Shown here one piece after another: positions 30,388 through 42,790 of a stretch of DNA of 64,000 nucleotides. The DNA is from Nothopassalora personata (lineage: Eukaryota; Ascomycota; Dothideomycetes; Mycosphaerellales; Mycosphaerellaceae), in NCBI GenBank assembly GCA_033816765.1, contig CM066289.1:3720001-3784000 (forward strand), given 5' to 3'. The position numbers and the translations under genes were made by a program. The notes beneath the pieces are model-generated. The model saw only the letters and a list, made by a program, of their open reading frames with translations, made no database searches and was not told the origin of the DNA. The number at the start of each line of letters is the position of its first letter. Within the stretch, counting starts at the first letter, position 1.

Positions 30388-33300
30388 CTTAGTTTAATTA
30401 TTACTATAGTAATAACGAAGGTATTGTTCGAGGGTTTAGTTTACCCTCTTAGTTTAGCCGTTAGTCTAAGGGTAAAAGGCCGTAGATAGCTTACGCTTTA
30501 TACGCGCCTCGAAGTAGAAGTTACTCTAAAACTAACTAGTAAAGACCGGACCTCGGTCGCTTACTATACCTAACGGGATACTATAGTGTCGTACGACTTC
30601 GTCTTATAGGAGCCTCGTAAGCTCTACGGCTATGTAAGTCTTCGTCGTCGGGATGTATAAGCTCATTTTTAAGTAGCGATCGGCTATTACTAGGATCGCA
30701 TTATATACGTAACCGGCTCGCGTACTTAGAGGTAGGTCCGTAATAAAATCTATAGTAATTTCCTACTACGGCCGCTCCGGTCTAGGAAGCGGTTATAGCC
30801 TACTATAGGGTCGATAGCGTTTAGCCTTCGAACCCTAGTAGGTTCTATAGGCTTAGACGTATTACTTCACGTCCGTGCTAAGTGAGTCCTACTAATAATT
30901 ACGTCGTAATAGCTCTTTAGTCTTAGTCCTTCTAAAGTAACCCGCGAGGACGTCGTCGTAGTATATACGAATTAGATGCGACCTAATTGCGTGATCCCTA
31001 GGTACTACGATTGCGTCTCCGTAGTACATAAGGTCATCCTTTATATACTATCCCTTAGCGTCCCTCGCGCTTAGCGCCTACGCTAAGTATACGATATACT
31101 AGTCGTCTTACTACTACGCGATCTTTATTAAGAGTAGGATTAACTCACCCGTCGAGCTATAAGCTTAACCCTATATTACTATAGCGCATACTACTACTAG
31201 TAACGACGGCTTATCTTAATAGGGAAGGTCACCTCTCCGTACTACTATTGCCGCGCCTATGTCGCCCTATATCGCCTCGTAGGTAGTAAGCGCGCGCTTT
31301 ACCGTTGGCTCGCTTATCCCTTCTAGAGACTCCTTCTAGAAAGATAGCTTACTTTATAAGGTAGGTAGTAAGTTCGAAGTTTATTACGTTATAGCTACGT
31401 AGTTACTACGTCTTAAAGGCGCGTCGGCTAGGTTAGTCTTAAACGGCCAATGCTCTACTATAAAATTAAAAGACTATAGGAACGTAGCCTATCGAGCTTA
31501 CCGCCTATTTAGCTACTTTACTGTTATAAAGCCCTATAGGTTAGCGTAGTCGACTAGTACTCGTACCGTATACGTAGCGCCCTCTAAGTATAGCCTCTAA
31601 TGCTTAAAAGCCTTAACTACTACAAGTAGCTCCTAATCGTACGTCTCGTAGTTACACTCGGCTAGTATTATCTTACGTAAATAGAACGCGATAGGATGCT
31701 ACTTAGTACTAAATAATTAGGATATAATACCTACGATCGCGAAACCTAACGCGTCGGTTTCGACTCGCGTGCGTAGCGTAGGATCGAAGTGCCTAAGTAT
31801 TAGTGTACCTAAGAATCCGGCCTTAAGCTATCGAAACGCCTACTCTTCGCTTAAGGTCCACGTAAGAGGGCCCTACTTCTTACCGTCCTTAGATCCCTTT
31901 AGTAGGTCCGTTAGGGGCTTATAGACCCTTAAGTATCCTTCTATAAAACGCCGGTAGAAGTTGTAAAACCTAAGGAAGGACTAGACCTTATAAAAGGTCG
32001 TAGGTATAGGCCATTCCTCGATAGCGGCTACCCTACTCCTATCTATCGACACGCCTACGGCGCTTACAATAAACCTAAGGAACTCTATACTCTCCTAGAA
32101 GAAGTAACACTTCTTAGGGTTTACGAATAGAGTAAACTTCCGTAGCCTCGTAAGCACTTCGCGTACGGCTCGTACGTGTGCCTCACGCGTCTCGCTATAG
32201 ATAAGGATATTATCTAGATAGACTACGTAAATGTTATTAACTAAGCCGGTTAGCGCCTTGTTAATATACCCTTAAAAGGTTACTAGTACGTTAGTTAACC
32301 CGAACGGCATTACTAGGTACTTGTAGTATCCGTATCGCGTACGAAACGTAGTCTTCTACTTATCGCCTCGCTTAATAGGGATACGATAGTAGGCGTCCTT
32401 TAAATCGATTATAGTAAAGAACCTAGAACCTAATAGCCTATCTAGCGTCTCGCTAATTAGGGGTAGGGGGTATTAGTTCTTTACTATAATCTCGTTTAAG
32501 CCTCTATAGTCTACATAGAGCCTAAGGGTACCGTCTTTCTTTAGCACGAATAAGATAGGCGCACCCGCCTCGCTTACGGATCGCCTAATCCACCCCTTCT
32601 CTATTGCTTACGTAAGGTAATCCTTTAAGGCCTCTAGCTTAGTTAAGGACTAGTAGTATAGCGGCTTAAAAGGGGGTTTCTTCCCTTTAACGAGATTAAT
32701 CGCATGCTTAACCCCGTCGGGCATCTTACGCTTCGCCTACTTATTAGGTACGTATACATCTCGGAAGTGTATAAATTCTTTAGGCTACGAGGGGCCCTCT
32801 CCTTCGGGTACTGCTATTGTAAGGGGCAGCCCAGTGGCTAACCCCTACATGTGGCCTTGCATGTGACATGCGGTCGCGACCGGCTGCCAAGCCGCACGTG
32901 ACACGCATGAGTACACCTTGCGACGCGCGATGCGTCTTGAACAAAAGGCAAGAATTAGTTCATCTACGACTGGCAGGTCGTGGGCGTGCTATACATTGCG
33001 ACATTCCCTTAACAGCTATAGTAATAGCCCGAATACTTATCGCATAAACCTACTTTAAGCTCTCGAGATCCTTAAGGAACTCGCGTACGTTACGCTACTA
33101 AATCGTAGGCGTCTCTACACCGTAGTACTACTAGTCCTTACAATCGCTCTTTACGATCCGATTACGGTACCTCTAGGGTCTACCTAAAATTACTAATAGC
33201 CTACCTATAGGTACCGCGTAGTAGATAGCGTTACTTACGCGCTCTACTCCTACGTTATTAGCGAGTCGTAGCCGAACCGTAAAGGCGCCGTAGTAATACC

Positions 33301-34729
33301 CTAGGTTATGCGTATACGACTCTAACTTCGGTAGCCTTACCCTATTAATAGGTTACATTTAATGTCGGAGTATATACTTATACGACACTAGGCTAAGATC
33401 CGTATAGTTATCTAGGAGAAACGTAGCCTCGCGAAAGCCCTTACGAGTCTCGACTACGCCTTATAAGTAACGCGCTAGACACATATCCACTCGCCTTAAA
33501 GGGTCGACTTTAGGAAAACTCGGACTTAGGAGCGACCTACTTCTAGTCCTCTACCTTTTCCCTAGTCGCTACCCTTCTTAGTTAGAGCCTTCGTAGCGTC
33601 TACCCTACGAACCGCTTACGCGTTACGGTCCTTCTATAGGTGCCTATTCGGGTAATCCGTCTTAATGTAACCCTTCTTATAGTATCTATAGTACTCCGCT
33701 TTAGTCCTATCGAAGGTTATAGACGATCCGCCGGCGTCCCGCTAGTAACTCGTACCCGGGTCGCGCGACGCCTAACTATACTTCTACTACTTCGAGCTAC
33801 GATCGCTTCGCCCTTAGTCGCCCTTAGTCTCTTGCCTACGGCGACTATACTACCCGCGGTCGTGCCCTCCGCTACTACGCTCCGTACTTTCAATACGCGA
33901 AGCTAGGATTACTAGTTCCTCTCTAGTTGTTAGGATGTTATAAAACTTAACGATTACGGACCGTAGGCTAGGCGTAAGCTTAGCGAGTATGTGTCGTACG
34001 CGTTACGCCTCCGTATAGTCCCCTAACTAATCCTCTATAACATCTAGCTTAGTCGTAAACTAACGTACTATCTAGTTATCCTTCTATTTTACCGCCTTAT
34101 ACTCTAACATTACGTTAAGCACGCGGTTTATAGGGTTACCGTATACGTCTCGATAGAACTCCTTAAAGTCCTAGTATATATACCCTTTAAGGTTAAGGAC
34201 GCTATAGTTAGCGTACTATCGCTTACTTACCTCTCCGCTTAGGTACATAACCCTATATAGGACCTTTAACTCGTTCGTCGTATACGTGCCGCCTAAGAGG
34301 GTAAAGATAAGAGAGAGCTCCCTTAGGAATACCCGTGCTTTCTTAATCGAGTCCCCTCTAAAAGGCGTAGGTTCTTTAAGACGTAAACGTATCGTATGCG
34401 ATACGACCGCGCCTCGAGCTACGATATTATCGTTAGTTACTATAGATAGAGGAGGGGGAGGGGGAGTAGGGGATAGTTCTCCGCCAGATTCGCCCTAAGG
34501 GTCCGCCGGCGGCACGCTTACGTCCCGTAAGATCTCTAACTATTTAATCTCCCTCTATATCTCCTTCTCCTTAACCTCTACCCGAAGGGCATCCCTCCTT
34601 ACGACTAAGGCTACACGCCTCGCTTATTACTAGGCCCTAGGGCTTAGGGGAGCCGTAGGCGTAGCGCTACTATCGTCGCGTTCGGACTCTATAGCGTGTA
34701 TAGATTATAGCGAAGAGAAGAATTAGAAC
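30388..34729 (-). pseudogene. Gypsy-B gag and pol 5' part (RIP-damaged)
   Basis: Reading leftward: gag starts inside the right LTR near 34,700 with an Arg/Glu-rich N-terminus and ends in a zinc knuckle near 33,660. Protease and RT follow. The RT block at about 32,200 reads IYVVYLDN, the second catalytic Asp changed to Asn by TG to TA, and the RNase H and integrase parts continue to the Copia insertion. The sequence is collinear with Gypsy-A 35,000-39,400 at high similarity. Stops are spread through all domains. Confidence 0.8.
32818..33014 (+). mobile_element. Solo LTR, Gypsy-B family, without RIP
   Basis: 197 bp, TGTAAGGGGCAGCCC to ATTCCCTTAACA, with GCTAT duplications (32,813-32,817; 33,015-33,019). 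Gypsy-A at about 37,700 shows the empty site. It is the inverse complement of the Gypsy-B LTR but keeps CA/TG (for example the ACATGTGGCC and CACGTGACACGC segments), giving a view of the LTR before mutation. Confidence 0.93.
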
Positions 34730-34929
34730 TGTTAAGGGATGTCGTAATATATAGTACGCCTACGACCTACTAGTCGTAGATGAACTAATTCTTACCTTTT
34801 ATTTAAGACGCATCGCGCGTCGTAAGGTGTACGTATACGTGTTACGTGCGGCTTAGTAGCCGGTCGCGACCGCATGTTATATATAAGGCTATATGTAAGG
34901 GTTAGCTACTAGGCTGCCCCTTATAGTAC

Positions 34930-37900
34930 GGTCTAATAAACTTCGGACCTATCTTCTTCTTCGGTAATGCTAACCTTAGGTTCTTCGTAGATAATAAGAC
35001 TATATCGCCTACGCGATAGCTCTTAGCCTTATAAGTCTTATTATAGTAGCGAGTCTAATCGGCTACTACGATTTCCTAACGCTTCGTAAGCGTAGCGCGC
35101 ATCTCTCGTATACGGTTAACTAAGTCTACCGCTACTAGTACCTCCCCTTCCCGGATCTCGCCTCGAGATCCTATAGGTGTTAGGGCAATCTTAGGTCTCT
35201 AACTATACGCTATCTCGAATAGGCTTATACGTAGCGTAGGGTAGACGCTATTATTATATACGAATTTAGCAATAGCTAGCTACTTAGCCTACTCTATCTA
35301 GTTCTCGCTATAGTAATAACGAAGGTACTATTCTAAGGTTTAGTTTATCCTCTTAGTCTAGCCGTTAGTCTAAGGGTGGAAAGCTATAGATAGCTTACGC
35401 TTTACCTACGCCTCGAAGTAGAAGTTAATCTAGAACTTGCTCGTAAACACTAACCCGCGGTTACTTACTATGCCCGCTAGTACACTATAATGCCGTACGA
35501 CTTCGTCTCGTAAGATCCTCGTAAGCTCCGCTACTATACATGTCTTAGTTATAGGAATATATAAGTTCATTTTAGAGTAGCGGTCGACGATTACTAGGAT
35601 CGCATTATAAACGCATTCTCCTCGCTTACTTAGCGGTAGGTCCGTAATAAAATCTATAGTGATTTCCTACTATAGACCGTCTAGCCTAGGTAGTAGCTAT
35701 AGCTTACCGTAGGGTCGATAGCGCCTTGCCTTCGAGGTCTAATAAGCCCTACAGTTTCTAACATACTCCCTTACATCCTTACTTAGTAATTCCTACTAGT
35801 AATAACGTCGTAGTAGCTCTTTAGTCTTTACCTTACTAAAGTGCCCTACTAGTAGGTCGTTATAATATATATAGAGTAGCTATACTCTTACTATATAGTC
35901 TTCGGGTACTATAATCGCGTTCCCGCGATAGACTAACCCGTCTTTCACATACTAGTCCTTAGCGTCCCCTTCGCTAGGCGCCTACGATAAGTATACGACG
36001 TACCTATCGTCTCTCCCCTATACGATTTTTATTAGTAGTGTAAGTAGTTTACCTAGGCCGCCCTACATTATTATAGCGTACACTCTTACTAGTAGCGATC
36101 GGGTCCCCTACGGCTCGTAGGCTACTACTACTATTATCGTCGCCTTATCCTATATCTTCTCGTAGGTAGCGGTTACGCGCCTTACTATAGGCTCGTCCTC
36201 TCTTAATAGGGATTCCTTCTAGAAAGATAGCTTACTTTATAGCGTAGGAAGCAAGTTCGACGTCTACTACGCTACGCGTACGTAGTTACTACGTCGCGAT
36301 AGTATATCGGCTAGGTTACTCTTCCCCGATCTATACTCTACTACGAAGTTAAAAGATTGTAGAAACGTCGCCTATCGAGCTTACCTCCCGTTTAGCTACT
36401 TTACTATTATAAAACCCTATAGGTTCGTATAGTCGACTAGTACCTAAACCGTATACGATACGCCTTCGAGGTACGGTCGCTAATGCTTAAATGCCTCTAC
36501 TACTACTAGTAGCTCTTAGTTATAGGTCTTATAATTGCACTCGGTAGGTATTATCTTACGAGAATAGAAGGCAATTAGATGCTACTTAGTCCTAAATAGC
36601 TAAGAGATAATGCCTATAATCGTAAAACCTAAGGTATCCGTCTTAACCCTCGTACGTAACGAAGGATCGAAGTACCTTAGGATAGGTACTCCGAGGAACC
36701 TAGCTTTTAGCCGTTAGAACGCTTACTCCTCGTAAGCGGACTATATAAGAGGCCCTTACTTCTTACTATTCTTACATCCCTTTAGTAGGTCTATTAATAG
36801 CTTCGCAATCCTCGAGTACCCTTCGATAAAGCGCCTATAGAAGTTATAGAATCCTAGGAAGGATTAAACCTTATAAAAACTCGTAGGTATAGGCTATTCC
36901 TCGATTGCGGCTACCCTACTCCTATCTATCGATACGCCTACGACACTTACGATAAATCCTAGGAACTCGGCATTCTCCTAGAAGAAGCTACACTTCTTTA
37001 GGTTCGTAAATAGAGCGAACTTTCGTAGCCTCTCTAGTACCGCGCGTACGGCTCGTACGTGCTCCGTACGCGTTACGCTATAGATAAGGATGTTATCTAG
37101 GTAGACTACGTAGATGTTATCTACTAACCTAGTAAGGGCCTTATTAATGTACCTCTAAAAGGTAGCTAGTACGTTAGTTAACCTAAAAGGTATAACTAAG
37201 TACTTATAGTAACCGTATCGCGTACGAAACGTAGTCTTCTACTCGTCTCCTTGCTTAATAGGAATACGGTAGTAGGCATCCTATAGGTCGATTGTAGTAA
37301 AGAGCCTAGCGCCCTCTAGCCTATCTAAGGTCTTACTAATTAGGGGTAGTAGGTACCGGTTCTTTACTATAATCTTATTTAGGCCTCTATAATCTACATA
37401 GAGCCTAAGAGTGCTATTCTTCTTTAGCACGAATAGGATAGGCGCACCCGCCTCGCTTACGGATCGCCTAATCTACCCCTTCTCCATTGCTTACGTAAGG
37501 TACTCCTTTAAGGCCTCTAGCTTAGTTAAGGACTAGTAGTATAGCGGCTTAAAAGGGGGTTTCTTTCCTTTAACGAGATTAATCGTATACTTAACCCCGT
37601 TAGGTATCTTACGCTTCGCCTACTTATTAGGTACGTATATATCTCGGAAGTCTATAAATTCTTTAGGCTACGAGGGGCCCTCTCCTTCGGGTACTACTAT
37701 AGTAATAGCCCGAACACTTATCGTATAAACCTACTTTAAGCTCTCGAGATCCTTAAGGAACTCGCGTGCGTTACGCTACTAAATCGTAGGCGTCTCTATA
37801 CCGCAGTACTACTAGTTATCCTTATCGGCCTTTACTATCCGATTACGATACCGCTAGGGTCTACCTAAAATAACTAACGGCCTACCTATAGGCGCTGTAT

Positions 37901-39410
37901 AGTAGATAGCGTCGCTTACGCGCTCTACTCCTATATCGTTAGCTAGTCGCACGCGAACCGTATAGGCGCCGTAGTAATACCCCTAGTCCTACGTATACGA
38001 CTCTAGATTTAGAAGCTTTATACTACTAATAGGCTACATCTAGTATCGGAGTATATACTCGTACGATACTAAGCTTAAATCTATACCGTTATCTAGAAGA
38101 AACGTAGCCTCGCGAAAGCCCTTACGCGTCTCGACGGCGCCTCGTAAGTAACGCGCTAGACTCGCATCGACTTACCTTAAGGGGTCTATATAGAAACTCG
38201 GACTTAGGAGCGACCCTTACCTAGTCCTCTACCTTTTCCCTATTCGCCCTTCTTAGTTAAAGCCTCGATAGTTTCTAACCTACGAACCGCTTACGCGTCG
38301 CGGTCTTTCTATAGGTGTCTATTCCGGTACTCTGTCTTATAGTAACCCTTCCTACCGTAGCCGTAGTACTCTACTTTCGACTTCTAGCTAGTTAAAGACG
38401 AGCTACCGGCGTCTCGCTACTAACTCGTACCCGAGGCGCCCGGTACTTAACTCTACTTCTATTACTTTAGGCGATCGGCCCGCTTATGTACGCCCTTAGC
38501 TTTACGCTTACGACGTATATGCTGCCCGCGGTCGTGCCCTCCGCTACTACCTTAGCGCTCGGTACTTTCGATGCGTAAGGCTAGGACTACTAGGTCTTCT
38601 CTAGTCGTAGGGATATTATAGTAGCTAACGATAGCGGACCGTAAGCGAGGCGTAAGCTTCGCTAGTAGGTACCGTATACGTTACGCTTCCGAGTAGTTAC
38701 CTAACTAGTCCTCTATAACATCTAACTTAGTCGCGAACTACCGCGCTATCTAGTTATCCTTCTATTTCGTAACCTCGTACTCTAACATAACGTTAAGTAC
38801 GCGATTTATAGGATCGCCGTATACGTCTCGGTAGAACTCCTTAAAGTCCTAGTATATATACCCTATAAGGTTAACGGCGCTATAGTTAGTATACTATCGC
38901 TCGCTTACCTCTCCGCTAAGGTACATAACTCTATATAGGACCTTTAATTCGTCTATCGCGTATATAGTACCTAAGAGGGTAAAGATAAGTAAGAGCTCCC
39001 GAAGGAATACCCTTACCTTCCTTATCGAATCCCCTATAAAAGGCGTCGGCTCTTTTAGGCACGGTCGCGTCGTATACGCTACGGCCGCGCCTCGTACTAC
39101 AATATTATCGTTAGTAGTTATAGAGATAGAGGTAGGGGTTATAGTAGGGAGGTAATCTTCTCTCCTCCCTCCTATACGCTCTAGAGGCGGTACGCTTATA
39201 GCGCGTAAGATCTCTAGCCGCTCGATCTCCCGCTATATCTCTTACTCTTTAATCTTAGCCCGTAAGGCCTCTCTTCTCGTAACTAAGGCTACACGACGCG
39301 CCTACTACTATACTCTAGGGCTTAGGGGCGGCATAGGCGACTCGCCGTCGTACGCGTCGCGATCGGGCTCTATAGCGTGTATAGATTATAACGAAGGGAA
39401 GCTTTAGAAC
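34930..39410 (-). pseudogene. Gypsy-A gag and pol (RIP-damaged)
   Basis: Minus-strand gag from about 39,330: MPPLSPR, an RREALRAKIKE helix, and a capsid part with a YQDFKEFYRDVYGDP block. RLRSAIVSYYNIPTTREDL follows, then a zinc knuckle near 38,350 in which three Cys read Tyr by TG to TA change. Protease, RT, RNase H and integrase continue leftward to 34,930, where Gypsy-B splits the frame. No long open frame remains. Confidence 0.8.
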
Positions 39411-39608
39411 TATTAGGGCCGTAAGACTATAAGGGGATGTCGTAATGTATAGCACGCCTACGATCTTCTAATCGTAGATAAACTAAAGCTTACTTTCTTC
39501 TATCGACGCTATACGCATCTCCTAGTATACGTATACGCGTTACGTGCGGTATGCTAAGCCGGGTATAGCCGCATTACATATAAGGGTTAGCTATAGGCTA
39601 CCCTTATA
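39411..39608 (-). repeat. Gypsy-A 5' LTR
   Basis: 198 bp, TATTAGGGCC to CCCTTATA, partner of 20,700-20,897 and followed by the GCGGG duplication. Confidence 0.92.
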
Positions 39609-41318
39609 GCGGGTAAGCCTAGTAATAGTACTAGTAAGCGCTATACTCGAGCTAGCCGGGCGTAACGATAGACTAGCTAAAGCTATAATAACTAGGATTT
39701 GCTAGTAGTAAGATCGTAAGAGATAGCTATCTCGTAGTACTACTCTAGAGTGTTAGTAAGCTTTAAAAGCTTAGTGTCGGGGTAGGGGCTTTAAAGAAGG
39801 TTAAGGTCGTAAAGGGAGAGAGGCTAAAGAACCGTCTAATGTATGTAGTAGTAGTAGATAGATGTGTTAGTAGCTCTAGTAATAGTACTAGTGTTTAAAG
39901 AAAAGGAGAGGAAGTAGTAGGTAGAGAGCTACGCTTAAGTATGCCTCTTAGCGTATGTCCCTAGAACCGTTATAAGGTAGTAGCGCCGAGACCGGTCTTA
40001 TAAGTAGTAAGAGCAGTACTATTAAGGTTACACTAAAGGTCCGATAACCCTGCATGTGACGGAAAACCAGTGCTAGTGACTACCTAGGTAAGCATTCGGT
40101 AGGGGCATACTACGCTATTACGTAATCTAATTTACCGGTCCCGGGACCGGTAAATGTAACTCTACTAACTAAGGTCTAACTAAGGTAAGAATACCCTATA
40201 AAGTGAAGTCTAGATAACCGAATTGGCTTAATAAACTAAAGGGCATACGTAACACATACCTAAGGGAAGTAAACTCCGTACGCTATTGCTAACTAATTAG
40301 TTTTTAGCCTCGATCCTACTAAACTGTGAAATTTCGGCTATAGAAAGGTTATAAGGCCTAACCTATAGCTTCTTAGATTCCGGTTTAGGATACGATCCCC
40401 TTTCGTTAACTCCTACAGGTAGTACGTCTTCGTCGGCGATAGGCTCGATCTCGTTCGAATTACTACTATCTTCGCTATTAGCGACGCTATTAGCGACTTC
40501 TCCCTCCCCTATTACGAGATCGATCCTATTATCTAGGCCTAGTACTCCTATGTTATCCGGGCGAAGCTCTAGAACTAGCTTAAGGTTTTCTCGTACCTAA
40601 ACACCCTTTATTAGCGTACTATTAAGTTCCTTAAGAATATAGGTACTAAACTCCCTAGAGACACTAGATACCCGATATAGACCTTACTATCGGTAACCGA
40701 TTTTACGTAAGAAGTTATCCTTATATAGCTTATCGAATCTTATAATAAGGTCGCCCTTCTAGAAACTAATAAAGTTAACATTCCGGTAAGAATTAAAGTA
40801 GTCCTTACTAAGTTCTCTTAGTCGCTTTTTTCGAGTATGTAGCTCTTCTAAACTAAGGTCTCGATGTTACGATCTAAGCGTGCACCGGCGCTGTAGCCTA
40901 ATTAAACCTAAGGTAGTAGCGGCTAAGAATTAGGTAACATTAATTAGTTACCTATAGCCTTTTTATAAGTAGCCCTTTCAATTCTAGCTTAGATACATAC
41001 TATCTACTACCTGCTTTTAAAACACCTTTATAAGCCCATTTCATGACTTCTAACCACTTATAACGTAATATTTATAAGCCCGATAGGCGCTTACTAACGT
41101 TCGCTACATAAAACGAAGCCCTAGAGCAGATTTTGTATCGTTATTAAAAACCAGTAGGATCTATCATTATCCTATTAACAACTATTGCACAGCAGTATAG
41201 TAACCCTAGTAGACCTATAGGAACCTTTATTAGGCCTATTAACATCGTTATAGCGACTACCGAGACACCCGGTGGTACCGGTACTTTACCGCACGGTACT
41301 ATCGTTCTTAAGAGTTAT

Positions 41319-41479
41319 TATAAGGGGCGGGCCCCTGTTTCTTAGCATAGGCTACGCCTATGCGTTCGGATTGCTTTCGACACCTTTTCTTCGGACAGCG
41401 TGTAACTTCCCCTTTCTTCTATATCGAACTTATTATAAACTTTATAGAACTTTAGTATATACGTCGTTTACCCGTAACA
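41319..41479 (+). repeat. Gypsy-D 5' LTR
   Basis: 161 bp. A small open frame that starts at 41,272 straddles this LTR and is not a gene. Confidence 0.93.
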
Positions 41480-41599
41480 TTAAGTTCGATCCATTCGAAT
41501 TAGCTAGGCACCTACTATTAAAGAGACGGGATACGTAATGACGTCGCCGGGTAGCGAGAACCCCGGGACTAGTGCCCCGAATAAAAACTTCTAACTTAT

Positions 41600-42790
41600 A
41601 CTATAGTAACTATACTAGCGATAGGAAGAGATGTAAGCCGAGTTAATTACAACGCGCGCCGCTTTAAAAGAATCGGAAGACGCTCGACGTTAGTTAACAC
41701 CTATAGTCTCGCTACTAGTTTATAATAAGACGACTACTAGTGACCTAATGAGATAGCTACTATAGACGCTAAACGCCGCCGCGCCCTCGCCGCGTACCGG
41801 AGAAGAACCGTCGGGTCCTAGAGGTTAGAACCCCCCTTCCTAGGACGGTAAGGTAGAGACATTCCGTAATTACTTCTTAAGGTTAAAGAGCTCTTTTAGG
41901 GTGCGATCCGCCCTAAAACCGACGCTCTCTAAGGAGTATTACTAGGACGCGATTAACGACACCTTACTAGCGAGAGAGCGTACTAGGATGCGGTACTTCT
42001 AGGACAAGGGAGACGGTAAACTTAGGAAGGACCCCGTTGCTTTCTTTACGTAACTCGAGAAAGTCTTCGGCGATAGTAACGAGCGCGCTAAGGCCCTAGA
42101 GTAGCTCACTAAGATTAAACATACGAACGGTTAACCTTAGTACGATTACTAGATGAAATTCGACGGACTCCTACTAAGCGCCGGCGGGGAGAACTAGAGC
42201 GACGACGCGAAGATTAGTTACTTACGTAACATCTTCTCGAACCCCGTTCGGATATACACGGCGGCTATGCCGAAGAAGGAGGACTACTACGAGTTTACGG
42301 GGGAGGTCGAACGGATTATAACTAACCTCGAGGACACGGACCAGTTTAAAATAGCCTATAAGAGGTAGAAGGACAATAATAAGGACTCTAGTACGACCGC
42401 TATAGTTACTACCCGTTCTTTTACGAGAACGGCTAGTAGCTAGGTTAATGCCGATAGTAACACTATTATAGCACTAACCCGGATAAGCGGAGGCTGCTCT
42501 AGAAGTCGTAGAGATCGGAAGGAGGATAAAGGAAGGTAGAGAGTAAAATAGGTAGACACCGCGGAGAGGGATCGTAGGCGCTAAGAATAGCTCTACTTCC
42601 GCTATAGAGCGAGCGGACATCGAGTAAAGGAATGCCCGTACGCCGTAGTAGTCAATCCTACTAGGATTAATGCGGCCTCGGTCGCGCTAATCCTAGAGGA
42701 CGACGGGTTTAAGTCGGATCCCGAAGAGGTAGGAAAAGACTAGCTCCTAGTCGAAAGCTAGAACTAGGAGATAAAGAAGCACTAGTAAAG
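41600..42790 (+). pseudogene. Gypsy-D gag (RIP-damaged)
   Basis: A plus-strand Gag with many TAG/TAA at former Gln/Trp. A capsid-like part (42,000-42,400) contains an FFTQLEKVFGD-like block and a NIFSNPVRIYTAAMP-like block. The zinc knuckle at about 42,590-42,640 reads YFRYRASGHRVKECP, where the first two Cys have become Tyr by TG to TA change. Confidence 0.75.

Larger units (their letters stand above)
22903..34925 (-). mobile_element. Gypsy-B: full-length chromodomain LTR retrotransposon, RIP-mutated, hosting Copia and a solo LTR
   Basis: 196-bp LTRs at 22,903-23,098 and 34,730-34,925 start T(G/A)TTAAGGGATGTCG and end CCCCTTATA. GTAC flanks both sides (22,899-22,902; 34,926-34,929), a 4-bp duplication or a mutated 5-bp one. 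Removing the fresh Copia (25,152-30,382) and the solo LTR (32,818-33,014) leaves about 6.6 kb. Gag is at the right on the minus strand, with a damaged zinc knuckle near 33,660; pol follows, and a chromodomain (LANKDGEYKVEVVLDRRKRK, then YLVQWKD and NSWEP-like) lies at about 24,480-24,800. It is inserted in the pol of Gypsy-A, a close relative. Confidence 0.9.
20700..39608 (-). mobile_element. Gypsy-A: full-length chromodomain LTR retrotransposon, RIP-mutated, hosting Gypsy-B
   Basis: 198-bp LTRs at 20,700-20,897 and 39,411-39,608, both starting TATTAGGGCC (from TG) and ending CCCTTATA (from CA). The flanks carry GCGGG duplications (20,695-20,699; 39,609-39,613), and the Gypsy-C copy 2 site near 55,558 is uninterrupted. 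Without Gypsy-B the element is about 6.9 kb. On the minus strand, gag starts just inside the right LTR (MPPLSP...) and ends in a zinc knuckle near 38,350 in which the Cys codons now read Tyr. Pol runs to about 34,930 and resumes at 22,899 with the chromodomain. The RT active site near 37,100 reads Y-L-D-N through TG to TA change. Confidence 0.92.
16429..40155. repeat. Inverted-end module of Gypsy-C, copy 1 (interrupted)
   Basis: Left end ATTTGCCGGTCCCGGGACCGG and right end (reverse complement) ATTTACCGGTCCCGGGACCGG face each other. Each end holds the perfect palindrome CCGGTCCCGGGACCGG, and similarity extends about 25 bp inward (AAATTAG-GTTACGTAA and AGCG-TAGTA blocks). Corresponds to the continuous 51,738-56,094 module in copy 2. 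Confidence 0.5.
16357..40864 (-). mobile_element. Gypsy-C copy 1, interrupted by Gypsy-A and a solo LTR
   Basis: Matches Gypsy-C copy 2 (about 51,666-56,791) almost end to end after removing two inserts: the solo LTR 18,540-18,974 and Gypsy-A 20,700-39,608. The right part (minus-strand frame from 40,864 to the stop at 40,297-40,299) is the C-terminal end of a gypsy integrase/polyprotein with a GDLIIRFDKLYKDN block and a YILKELN block. The copy ends at 40,864 because Copia-E inserted there; in copy 2 the integrase frame continues beyond the same point. The left end reads TAGACA on the minus strand, compatible with an LTR end. Confidence 0.75.

Noticed and set aside
41272..41538. 88-codon plus-strand open frame
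   Set aside because: It straddles the Gypsy-D 5' LTR and its flank; no domain, and it is explained by the LTR insertion.
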